Shown here: one piece after another, positions 1-8,874 of the stretch
Layout of the letters: every line of letters begins with the position of its first letter
Position numbering within the stretch: position 1 is the stretch's first letter
Assembly: GCA_020536535.1 (NCBI GenBank)
Contig: JAHLWZ010000365.1
Span: 4,721 to 25,938, forward strand
DNA length: 21,218 nucleotides
DNA from: Pelomyxa schiedti
Lineage: Eukaryota; Evosea; Pelobiontida; Pelomyxidae
Direction: 5' to 3'
Program-made: the position numbers and the translations under genes
The notes under the pieces: model-generated
Databases searched by the model: none
Seen by the model: the letters and a program-made list of their open reading frames with translations, nothing else
What the model was told of the DNA's origin: nothing

Positions 1-121
1 CCACCCGGCCATCTCGTGGGCCCTCTCGGCGTCGTTCCACGCCCACTCGCCCTCGAACACGTCGAGGCCGTTCTCGTCGACCCAGGTGCCGCGCCTCCAG
101 TGGTCCTCGCGCCACAGCCCC
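1..121 (-). pseudogene. Fragment duplicating part of the MORN-kinase gene
   Basis: Bases 5-121 match 6023-6138 almost perfectly; the only difference seen is one extra G at 86. The match stops abruptly at 121, where a C-rich low-complexity stretch begins, so the copy lacks the 5' part of the gene (including the Ser-repeat region); how far it extends past the left edge is unknown. On the minus strand it encodes the MORN stretch WVDENGLDVFEGEWAWND. With the extra G the fragment reads in frame through a point where the main copy is frame-broken. It may be a truncated gene copy, a haplotype fragment or an assembly misjoin. Confidence 0.8.
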
Positions 122-362
122 CCACTATCATAATATTATCCCATAATCCCCCCCCCACCACCACTCAACATTATCCCCCCCGTAATGCCGCGCTATGTGT
201 GTGGAATTGTTGTGTGTGTGGTTTTGGTATTTGATCAATGTGAACTTACTTGCACCCACCCAAAGTGTATTGTCAAGTAAAGTACTTTTGCTTTTTGTGT
301 TTTTTTGTTTGTGGGGGATTGATTTTCTTTCTTTTTTCTCCCTGTTTTAAATGTGACACAAG
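122..362. other. Junction region without the expected NAXD first exon
   Basis: This stretch holds C-runs (about 148-180), TG-rich sequence and T-rich sequence (about 285-350). The tract before 363 looks like the 3' end of an intron, ending in acacaag. I searched all frames for the NAXD N-terminal region (the K-G-x-x-G-x-I-x-V-x-G-G segment and the Ala-rich helix after it) and did not find it. Introns elsewhere in the window are short, so the missing exon would be expected here. Confidence 0.6.
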
Positions 363-1323
363 GGTGCTGACATTGTTCATGTCTTTTGTACGACTACTGC
401 TTCAGTGGCAATCAAATCTTACTCTCCGGAACTTATCGTGCATCCTGTGCTTTGTGGAAATAGTGACACTATGTGCCAAGCACTAATGCAGTGGGCTCCA
501 AACTTGCATGCCCTGGCAATTGGTACTCATTAATGCCTGAGGCCAATTTACATATTTACCAACAATACAAGGGCCTGGTCTTGGAAGAGATCCACAAATG
601 TTGTCGGCCATACAGCCATTCTTCACAGAAATAAAATCCTCCAATATCCCGCTCCTGTTTGATGGTGTAAGTTGGCACAATCACATTTAATCAAGAGTGA
701 CTTACACCTTTCTTTCAGGATGGTATCCACCTTCTTACTCTCTATCCGGGAATTGTCGTGGGCTACAAAAAGGCTGTAATCACACCGAACGTGAATGAAT
801 TCAAGCGCCTATGTGCATGCATGAACCTGGCTGAAGATACCCCTGTGCACATTTTGGCCAAAAGGTACCAAATATGACCACCGGTCTCAACGTACTAATT
901 CTCTATAGGATGGGAGGAGTGACTATAGTTCAAAAGGGTGTTGTGGACAAGATATCAAACGGAGAAATAACGGTAATATGTGAGGAAGAAGGCAGCCCAC
1001 GGAGGTATGCTCCACAGTGTCGTGTAGCTAAATAACATTTGCCACAATGCAGATGCGGTGGACAAGGTGACATTCTGGCCGGCTCTATGACCACGTTCCT
1101 GTACTGGATAAACAAGGCACACCCAGAGTATGAACTCGTTATTAGACCACCAACTAACATTACAACCAGGCACGCAGGCGTTGTGGCAGCACTGGCCGCA
1201 TGTACCCTAACAAGAACCGCGGCCCGGATTGCATTCACACACCATCACCGCAGCACAACAACAATAAACATCCTTGAACACCTGGAAGAGGCTTTGGAAC
1301 AACATTTTCCCTGTGGACTCTAA
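363..1323 (+). CDS. NAXD: NAD(P)H-hydrate dehydratase (NAXD/YjeF C-terminal family), 5'-truncated
   Basis: This enzyme dehydrates the hydrated, damaged forms of NADH and NADPH (NADHX, NADPHX) at the cost of ATP or ADP. Model: exons 363-522, 572-666, 719-864, 909-1004, 1053-1323; introns 44-52 nt, all GT-AG; total 768 nt, 255 residues, ending TAA. Diagnostic segments, in order: [46 protein letters not shown] (usually xIDADGLxxL), [18 protein letters not shown], and [13 protein letters not shown], which is the glycine-rich catalytic/nucleotide loop, then HGRSTTT-like HHRSTTT near the C-terminus. Compared with the human enzyme about 45-60 N-terminal residues are missing, including the first glycine-rich motif. 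No start codon is visible; the real start lay upstream or has been lost at the break near 121. Confidence 0.92.
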
Positions 1324-1456
1324 TAACAAAAATGGACGTTTTGCACTGTGTACTTCACCTTCCTTTTCTAACCCACGGATTTCGTTGTTCTATCAACAGC
1401 GCCTTGGTCATGTCTTTTGATGGGTTTCTGTGAAACGTCCTTTTGGTGAAGAGCAA

Positions 1457-1462
1457 AATAAA
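1457..1462 (+). terminator. Poly(A) signal after NAXD
   Basis: An AATAAA hexamer lies about 135 nt past the NAXD stop and about 110 nt before the next start codon, in an intergenic stretch of 251 nt that otherwise shows no gene. Same-strand position fits 3' end formation of NAXD. Confidence 0.45.
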
Positions 1463-1574
1463 AAACTAGTGACAGCAATGCCCGGCGGCCTCTCATTCCC
1501 TGGAGGCCACAACAGAAAGACATAACAAACAAAAACCCAGCACGGTACAAACAGGCCAGCAATACCACGACGTG

Positions 1575-3186
1575 ATGAGATCTGCGTCGGCGTGCTCTTC
1601 TTGTAGCGGATCTGCGTTAGTATCTACTTACCATCCAGGCAGCAACAGCAACGGAAACATGACCCCAGGTAGTTATCGTGCTGCGCTGGTTGTCGTTCCT
1701 TGGCTTCCTCGTAATCGTAGGCTCGGTGGTGCCGAGGCCATCAACGTGATTGAGATTGGGGGAGAGAAGGAACCGTGCGTCTGGGATTCGACTGGTGACG
1801 AGTCCGACGAGGACACGTTGGAAGAAGCGCGTCTTGTCGCCGATTCGATGAGGACACTTGGTTTCCATCCTGTGTTGTGTGCTGCATTCAGCTTGGCAAA
1901 TTTGGGTACAAGCAACTCGTTTGTTTCGTTTTTTCCCGCAACCTGTGGGCAACTTTCTTAAGTTAACACAACAACCAAAACAAAAATTGGCAGGTTCCTT
2001 GCAGAGAATCATAACATCCAAGGATATCCAAGTTGTGTTCAACTTGTTCGAGTCTTTTCAGGGCATATCTTCTCTCTATTTTGTTCCTCATGCCATTTTA
2101 CACCAAGTGTGCTCCCAAACTGGCGTTCCTTACACTGGGAGCCATCTTTTGCCGATGTACAATTCCACAAACAAATTGATTGCGAAGTCCATTCTTTCAT
2201 GTGCTGGAATCCCCACCCCAAAATGGTTGTTTGCTTCCTTCCCCTCCACACCACAATGCTAACACACACTCTCAAGGTTCCACAAATGGGAGCTCCGGAA
2301 GGAAGGGACTACAGTTTCCACTGGGAAGTTTATCATCAAGCCAGTCATGGAAGGGTCTTCAATTGGAATTACAGGTTGATAGTGCCGGTTTGAACAATTC
2401 CTCCATAACACTCACTTCCACACAGACGAGTCTGTTGTCACAGTGGAATCAGCCACAGATCTCCTCCGCTGTGTCGAATCTTTGGAGCGCAGGCTCCCCA
2501 ACAATGCTTCTGCGTTTGCTGAGGAATACATTGATGGCCGAGAATTCAACGTATACAAGTCAGTTTAAATTGTGATTCTGACTTGGTATGCACAGGTTTC
2601 ACTGATTGCCGGCAAGGCGCTACATCCGGCTGAATTGTATTTTGTTGATTACCCACCGACCAAACCAACCATCCTCTCTTTCCCATGCAAATGGAATGAG
2701 AACTCATGGGAATACAGTCACTGTTTTAGGCGTTATGAGCAACCCTCCAGTGACAGGGAACTTCTTTTGAATCTCAAGCAACTTGCATTGTAAGCACCCT
2801 CCCCACTCAAAATAATCCGACTGACAAATTCCCATCAGGAGATGCTGGGAGGTTTGTTCCCTTGAATGATTTTTTGGTGACCCTTTTCTGCAAGCAGATA
2901 TTTGAGCTGCAAGGTTATGCCCGAATTGATTTCAGGGTTGATGCCCATCGCAATGCTTATGTTATCGATGTGAACCCCAATCCCGGGATTGGTCAAGGTA
3001 TTATCTTTCACCATCTGATTCTGTTACCTTACCATGCTCACAGACTGTGGGTTCACTGAAGCTATGCGATTCTGTGGCTATGAGACCACACAGACAATTG
3101 AGCTGATTCTGCGGTGCAGTTCACCCACACTCACAATTCCCCGCACATCACTCCATCACCCAGACACGTGGTTCCAGTACCTCTAA
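1575..3186 (+). CDS. D-alanine--D-alanine ligase-like ATP-grasp protein
   Basis: Model: exons 1575-1905, 1994-2225, 2277-2374, 2426-2550, 2596-2789, 2839-2851, 2898-2997, 3044-3186; total 1236 nt, 411 residues, stop TAA. Family landmarks in order: N-terminal Rossmann-like part (ALVVVPWLPRN...VADSMRTLGFHPVL), VVFNLFESFQG, TGVPYTGS, KSILSCAGIPTPKW, the ATP-grasp strand KFIIKPVMEGSSIGIT, AFAEEYIDGREFNVSLIAG, HPAELYF, and the metal-binding end QGYARIDFRVD followed by AYVIDVNPNPGIG. Bacterial Ddl proteins join two D-Ala for peptidoglycan; the true substrate here is unknown, and the VFNL/YTGS pattern resembles the broader COG1181 group. The ATG at 1575 has little upstream support, and the Ser/Gly-rich N-terminus could be shorter (Met near 1659). 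Exon 6 is only 13 nt but is needed to keep frame. A broken second copy lies at 16655-16881. Confidence 0.88.
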
Positions 3187-3312
3187 GTTCCCTTGGTTAA
3201 AACTTCAAAATTTCAAAGCTAAGACGTACCATTTTGGTGTGATACAGAAGTTGTTGGAGGTGGCACCACCAGCGATTTTGTGGACACTACAAAAAATCCT
3301 CTTTTTTGTTTG

Positions 3313-6167
3313 TCAGGGGTGCTTGTGGTACTTGTTGTGTGACGAAGACGTGGCACCAGAGATTGCAGGGGTGAGGGAAAACAGCCACTGTGCTATGCGC
3401 TCATTCACTTGGTCCTCTGTGACAGTGTACGGGAAGGTACTGCCAGGTGTTGTGGGGGCCAGTGCCAGTGCCATTGTTGCAGATGTGCAGCAGGAGTACA
3501 GCCTCTGCACAATAACTGAGAATGGGTCCCGGGTACTCTCTGTGTGATATGATCTGTTTCAATGGGCATACATGCACATACCACAAATAGAGAGACACGA
3601 CTGAACAACAAGAAACAGAAGGTTTGGTGCTGTGCCCAGGGCGCCATAGTCAAGTGAATGGCTGGTAGACCCAGGTTCACAAACAAACAAGGGAGAGTCC
3701 ACTGAGTGAACAAGAGTGTCAACTGAGCATAGGCATTCCTTCCGCCTACTCAGGCAACGTCCAACACTTAACTCTCCAGGAGATTGGCAGCAAAGGCGGG
3801 TCACCTCTGGCAGTGGTCACTAATGAGTGCGCATTGGAAGTTACTGAACATACCTTGGCTTTCAAGAGGTTGAAGTAATTTTGTCTGTTCAGCCAGTAAC
3901 AACTGTTGTTCGGCAAAAGGCAAGTGGTCGGATGAGGAGTCAACTAAATGACCAGAAATAAGCTCAGTGGTTAGAATCCCGAAGCTCCACACATCTCCTG
4001 TCCACCCATTGTCATTGGGAACAATGGGAGGATATGGAGATAACCTTTTAAAGTATAATGATTAGTAAACATCTGGGGTGACATCTTTTGAGAGGTCCCA
4101 GGGGCTAGGGTTTTTCTTGATTGTTGCTGGGTCAAGGGGGAATTCATTGCACAGGAAACACCTCATCACTGGCATTTAGAGGGGAGTGGTGCAAAGGAGC
4201 ATACCAAAATCACATATTTTTGGAGTTCCATTTGAATCCAAAACTACATTATTGCTACTAAGATCACGGTGCATGTAATTTTGCCTTTGATTGTGAAAGC
4301 AAAATAATTAATAATAAATTCCTTTTGTCATAAAAGATACATACCTGTGCAGGCCATCCATCCCTTTGGCAATGCCAAGAGTGATCACTGTGACTTCTTG
4401 GAACTGTAGTGGTTTCTGTAGTTTTTTCAGTTGTTTTTTAAAGATGGAATAAAAACCCTTTGAATAAGGTGCCTTAGACTGCAACACATGAGCTCAGATA
4501 CAAGTTCCAGTTCCCCAGATGCTGTTGTGCATGTCCCAATGCACTTCACAATGTTTGGGTGTCTCAAGCTACTTACAATCTGTATGTTTGTTAGGGTTTC
4601 ATTTTTGAGAAAACTCAAGCACAACCTCTACTTCACGCCTGAAACATTCAGGACTGTAGTTTCGAAGGAGATCATCATAAATTTTCTTGACTGCCACATC
4701 CTTCAATGATGGCAGATGTGTCCCTTTGAACACAGTGCCATAGGAACCACTCCCCAATGTGTGAGTGGAAATTATCAGATCTTTTTCTTGGATGTCAATC
4801 ACAGGTGTCATTCTCACAACCACAAATACTTGCTCATCACCCTCTGATGTTAGTTTAATATGAGGGAAAGTGGGTGTCCTATAAAACCTGATTGTGGGGC
4901 AAGCACAACTTGGTGGTTTTCATCAACTCCAAACCTCTTTTCAATTGCCATCTTCACACTCTGTTTGTGGTGATAACTTAACATGAAAGTCATTTTAGGT
5001 AACCTTCTCTAATGGACACAAGCCGCAAAATTCCTCTGTAAATGTGGTCTTGTGTCCCCATCTGACTGTGACTACTTTCATCACACACTTGTTCACTGTG
5101 GCGTCTTGTACTGTGCTGTTTTGTGCTGTTTGGTTTTCTTGATGAAAAGGCCCCATGGGCACAGCAGATTTGACCCAGGACCCTTGTTGAATGTGCTTCA
5201 TAATATGGTCAATGGCTGTTGGTGTATTAACCTAATCTACAAAAGAACATACATTCTGCCTGTTTCTGAAGCCACTTCTTTTTCGTTGCTTTCATTTCCT
5301 CTTTGAATTCTTTTAGTTGTGTATTTTTCAATATCTTTTGCTTGGATCCCCAGTAAGCACCTGTCACACCCACAACGAAAAGAAAAAAGCACCCAAGTAA
5401 AAATATCCAGTCCACACTATGCCCCTGCCTGAGTTCAGGCAGTCCAACTTGATGCATCTCAAGGCCTGCAGTGCCACTACAATACACTCTTTGTTCGGGT
5501 GTGCTGTATGGGAGAAGTACCAGTACTCCCTCTCTCCCACACTCCCAACTGCTGTTGTCTTTGGTAAATGTGCATTCAAGCTGATCACCAGTTGCCCACC
5601 TCCTTATTCCTTGTTTGGGTTCGCCTCGTTCCCACACACCACTGAATGCTGATCCATCCCCAGGCCATGTCTTTTTTCCTTCACCGTGCTCTTTTCCACT
5701 CACCCAATCACCCTCATATCTCGTCCCATCATCCCAAATCCTGACGCCCCTCCCATGGAACAGGTCATCCCTCCACTCCCCAGCGTAGCTCCCGCCCCCT
5801 TGGCTCTTTTCGCCAAACAACATCCTCCCATAACCGCTCTTGATCCCGCGGTCCCACTGGCCATGGTATATGTCGCCTGTCTCCAGCGACCTCCACGTCC
5901 CCCTGCCGTGCCACTTGCCCCGCTCCCACCGGCCCTCGTACACCGTCTCGATGCCCATGGCGGTGTCGCCGGCGAACCACCTGTCGTGGCTCGGGTACGT
6001 CATCCTGCTTTGCACGCCCCAGCCGGCCATCTCGTGGGCCCTCTCGGCGTCGTTCCACGCCCACTCGCCCTCGAACACGTCGAGGCCGTTCTCGTCGACC
6101 CAGTGCCGCGCCTCCAGTGGTCCTCGCGCCACAGCCCCTCGTACCGCCCCTTGTTGTCCCACACGCC

Positions 6168-6200
<33 letters not shown>

Positions 6201-6488
6201 GGCCGGGGACCCGAGGGTGGCCCACCCGTCGGCGCGGCCGTGGTGCCACTCGCCGTCGATGACGGTGCCGGCGTGGGGCCAGGCGAGGGCCCCGCGGCCG
6301 TGCATCTGGCCGGCCCTCCACTCGCCGTCGTAGGTGTTGCCGCTGTCGTCGCGGGCCGTGCCCCGCCCGTCGCGCTCGCCGCCTACGAGCCGGCCGGTGT
6401 ACGTGCCCACGCCCGATGACACCGTGTCATCTTGTACCATGACGACGACGTTGGCTTCTTCATTGGTACTGTAATTGTGCGACAGCAT
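3313..6488 (-). CDS. MORN-repeat transmembrane protein kinase (TKL-like), frame broken near 6103
   Basis: Model (minus strand): exons 6488-5253, 5215-5004, 4960-4888, 4843-4626, 4579-4457, 4415-4345, 4284-4205, 4161-4071, 4044-3854, 3806-3582, 3539-3313; with one base added near 6103 the total is 2748 nt, about 915 residues. Residues 1-345: roughly ten MORN-type units (YEGRWERGKWHGRGTW, YEGDWVSGKEHGEG), interrupted by a Ser run. Residues about 355-377: one membrane span (DWIFLLGCFFLFVVGVTGAY), then a Lys-rich helix. Residues about 527-855: a full kinase domain: LGSGSYGTVFKG, VAVKK, SLRHPNIVKCIG, HRDLSSNNV, DFGVS, KMSPQ (APE), GDVWSFGI and the alpha-I motif STRDPFSVIVQRL. All catalytic residues are present. 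No signal peptide is evident. An in-frame TAG just upstream supports the ATG at 6488. Introns are 26-60 nt. HRDLSSNN and the alpha-I motif suggest the tyrosine-kinase-like group; substrate unknown. Confidence 0.85.
6171..6199. repeat. GCT/AGC trinucleotide repeat inside the MORN coding region
   Basis: About ten tandem GCT units. On the coding (minus) strand in the MORN frame they read as AGC and give a run of nine Ser between two MORN units. This repeat type is prone to length change. Confidence 0.9.
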
Positions 6489-6541
6489 AGACCGCTATCA
6501 ACTACAATTTTTTTTTCGCAGAATGAAGTGCTCAGAATTGT

Positions 6542-7657
6542 TTAGGGACGGAGTGGTCCCAGTCCTCGAATTTCCCTGTGGGTGGTTCTTGTCACCGCCG
6601 TGGTGCCATGCATAGTTGGGAGTGTGGCGGTGCGGGGTGGTGCCGGCAGTGGAACCAGGACAGTTGTGTCCGGTGCCGCGGCTGGTGCTGGTGGTGCCGG
6701 TGGTGATGGTCCCAGTATCTTATCCATGGATTTGTGGGCCTCACAACTTCGGCGAATGGCTTGCACCAGTAGCGCCTTAGCACTTGAAAACGCGGCAATT
6801 GCGGCGCTGTCCGGAGTTCCTCCGAAGTTCTGCAATGTATTAGAAGTGGGTTCAAACGCGGCAAGTTACACACAGTAAGGCGGTTCTGTAGGGCATAAAC
6901 TTCTTTCACCCTTAAGTTCATGGCAGTATTAACTTCAGTACAATACTTTGAACGAACTTATGGACTTGTTGGTTGAGGTAACCAAAATCTAGGGGCGCAA
7001 AAAAAAAAATCAGTTGGATGGCAAAAGTCTTACTGGCGTCCAAACACCACTTTGACATGATAGTGGTACACTGCACAAATTCCTGTGAATAAAAAGAGTT
7101 AGCAATGGGAGAGAATGAAAGGTGGTGGGTGGATGAACTCACATCCTGTGCGGATTGCAGGCTTTTACTGAGCCTTGAAATCTCGTCTTTGAGGGCAGAC
7201 TCCAGAGTTTCTATTGAGGCATCAAGTAGAGCTCCCGCGTTGGCTTCATCGGCAGCAGCAATTACAACTCCAGAGCCGGCATCACCGAGTTCAATGTCCT
7301 GTGGTTTTTGTTCAGTTTTTTTAAGGTTTTGGCTTTTCTGTACCTTTACCCTCAGCTGGAGGGTGGGCCTTTCTGTAAACTTGTCCTCTAGCATCCTCTT
7401 CAGGCTTGGAGCATCTATCTCTCTCCAAGTTGGAGCGCCTGCTTCACGCTTGTGTAAGCAAGACCTTTCGCTGCTGTGTCCATCTTGTACCGTTCTTGAG
7501 TCACCCAGAGGTTCACTTCGGCTTCTTTATCTGCAAGATCCTGGTTTTTTTGGGTTTAAATGAGTTGTGGGGAATAAAAAGTGGTGGGTGATGAACTCAC
7601 ATCCTGTGCGGATTGTAGGCTTTTACTGAGCCTTGAAATCTCGTCGTTGAGGGCAGA
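6542..7657 (-). CDS. Coiled-coil protein, copy A (possibly decaying)
   Basis: Minus-strand exons inferred: 7657-7601 (SALNDEISRLSKSLQSAQD), 7540 to between 7448 and 7418 (EAEVNLWVTQERYKMDTAAK), 7298-7143 (ends ALKDEISRLSKSLQSAQD), 7082-7034, 6932-6874 and 6829-6542 (stop). The last four sum to 552 nt, in frame. The product is helix-rich and ends in a Pro/Ala/Thr-rich tail. The step from the second to the third exon is unclear: the frame ending QALQLGER meets TAG at 7417-7415, so there is either an intron from 7447 to 7299 or an indel in a GA-rich stretch. No ATG was found for the first exon. Architecture and order match the coiled-coil gene at 17030-18943, with weak sequence similarity (EAEVNLWV versus EKELEIWV). 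Function not recognised. Confidence 0.55.
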
Positions 7658-7660
7658 CTT
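7573..7660 (-). repeat. Direct duplication of the exon end and donor seen at 7115-7201
   Basis: From gtggtgggtg through gagggcagact, the two segments differ by only a few bases (for example T/C in the gattg(t/c)agg stretch and G/T in tcgtc(g/t)ttg). Each copy encodes SAL(N/K)DEISRLSKSLQSAQD followed by the donor GTGAGTTCATC. It is an exon-plus-splice-donor duplication inside coiled-coil copy A. Confidence 0.9.
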
Positions 7661-7694
7661 AAATAGAATGTACTTCCGTCGATCACAATTTCCT

Positions 7695-8482
7695 TACACT
7701 GTATGCACCAGGATCTTTTCAAATTTTTATAATTTTAGAACAGCCCTATGAACGGAAAGAGAAATACTTTAACTTGGAAGCAGGAAGAGGTATTTTTATG
7801 GCTCTTTTAGCGTCACTTTCATCCATGAAACAAATATAAAAGTGATTGTTGTAAGGTTGTGTCCTTTGGTAGAATAGTGAGACAGAGCATAAATATTAGC
7901 TAAAAGATCATATAAGCTGATGGTGGGTCAGTACCGATCTGGTGTTATCCCCTGTGCAAGGAAATGGTTTGTAACTGCTTGGACAAGTGTGCTTTTGTGT
8001 AGCCTGAAAATCCTTCTGCACAAGGGGGACTCCAGTTCAGGAGGCGAAAATGGAGGCCTATCCTGAGTGATATACCCACTCGGCCTTCAGCTGTACGAAC
8101 CAATAGGCTTTCCCACCTCGATGAAATTCTTTGTTTTCAACACAGGCAGCCGAACAATCTGCGTCAAAAATCACATAAATTCCCAAATCTCGCAGGATCT
8201 TAAGTTTGAGTAAGATTGTTGTTCAACGCCACATATTATCGCTGAAAAGCAAAAAAAAAAAAACCAAGACACACCCCGCGAATGACGCAAAAATATCGCC
8301 GGCGGCTACTCAGCCACAGTGACCCCAACCTGCTTGCCGTCCACGGGATCCAGCGGCTCTGGGGTACCGTCCACAAAAAACAACTCAGCAGCGTCATGTT
8401 CTCTTCTCTTCGACCATCGCGTAGCAGCCACACTTTCCCCGTTGCGTGGTGGGCCACTTTGCCAGAACCGCCTTTCTCAGCC
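7695..8482 (-). pseudogene. Two-RRM protein, copy A, decayed
   Basis: This is the paralogue of the intact RRM gene at 19042-20094, aligned piece by piece. First exon: NGESVAATRWSKR and GTPEPLDPVDG match TGESAAARPLHR and GPPEPLEIPD. Middle: YVIFDADCSAACVENK and QLKAEWVYHSG match YIVFDTPQSALSLVNK and QPKAEWEYHKG; then SPLCRRIFRLHKST matches NPLCRRIFGLHKNT. Last: NHFYICFMDESDAKRAIKI matches HHFYICFMSQSDVIKASET. Copy A has an in-frame TAG after GVTVAE (about 8308), a 28-nt deletion after GAGATTTGGGAA relative to copy B, a TAG after YHSG and a frame change before SPLCRR. Even the tract aagatcctggtgcat after the gene is shared. Several lesions together make a pseudogene more likely than sequencing error. 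Confidence 0.8.
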
Positions 8483-8874
8483 TGAAAAAAAAGAGAAATA
8501 AAATGATTTCTGCGAAAAAACCATATTTATGAATCATAAAGTCTCTACAACAACAAGCTCAGATCCGTGGTTGTGCCACAAAAGAGTTCTCAGTCAAGCA
8601 AAAAAGCACAAGGCTCGGCCGATCGACACAGTGCCATCCCACAATGCGGGCCACCACTCAGCCCACACCCATTAAAGAGACCCCTCGTGGAGTTGCGTAG
8701 GGTGGGCCCCACACCCCATTCTTTGGTTTTCTCATTCCTCTTGCATCCCCGCCGTGTGTGTGCGCCAACACCACTTCGTTAGTTTCGATTTTGATCAAAA
8801 AAAAGCAAGCGACTTCCTCATTCACAGAATGAAAGCAACACAAGGTTGTTGTGCTTGTGTCGTTTTCTTGTTGC
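8483..8874. other. Intergenic region between Sel1 gene and RRM pseudogene
   Basis: No convincing gene is seen. It contains the left copy of an inverted repeat (8690-8760) and A-runs near 8510 and 8800. The poly-T/CAG tract on the minus strand near 8483 looks like an intron acceptor for the decayed RRM gene. Confidence 0.5.
8690..8760 (-). repeat. Left copy of ~70 bp inverted repeat flanking the Sel1 gene
   Basis: Its reverse complement (cacacacggcggggatgcaa...caccctacgcaactc in pattern) aligns with 11816-11889 at roughly 85% by eye with two small gaps. The shared core includes GGGGATGCAAGAGG, ACAAAGAATGGG-like sequence and CACCCTAC(G/A)CAACTC. It lies 115 nt past the Sel1 stop codon. Confidence 0.8.

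Noticed and set aside
3559-3804. Kinase gene ending at the TGA at 3561-3559
   Set aside because: A GTATGT donor at 3581 and CACACAG acceptor at 3540 connect to an exon with the expected alpha-I motif, so the gene continues to 3313.
4127-4204. Kinase reading with DFA in place of DFG
   Set aside because: It used the acceptor at 4127, which leads to a wrong frame; the 43-nt intron 4204-4162 restores DFGVS and the frame of the APE-like motif.
5686-6333. Long plus-strand open frame (215 codons) rich in Pro
   Set aside because: It is antisense to the MORN exons and owes its openness to their high GC; the minus strand has clear repeat motifs.
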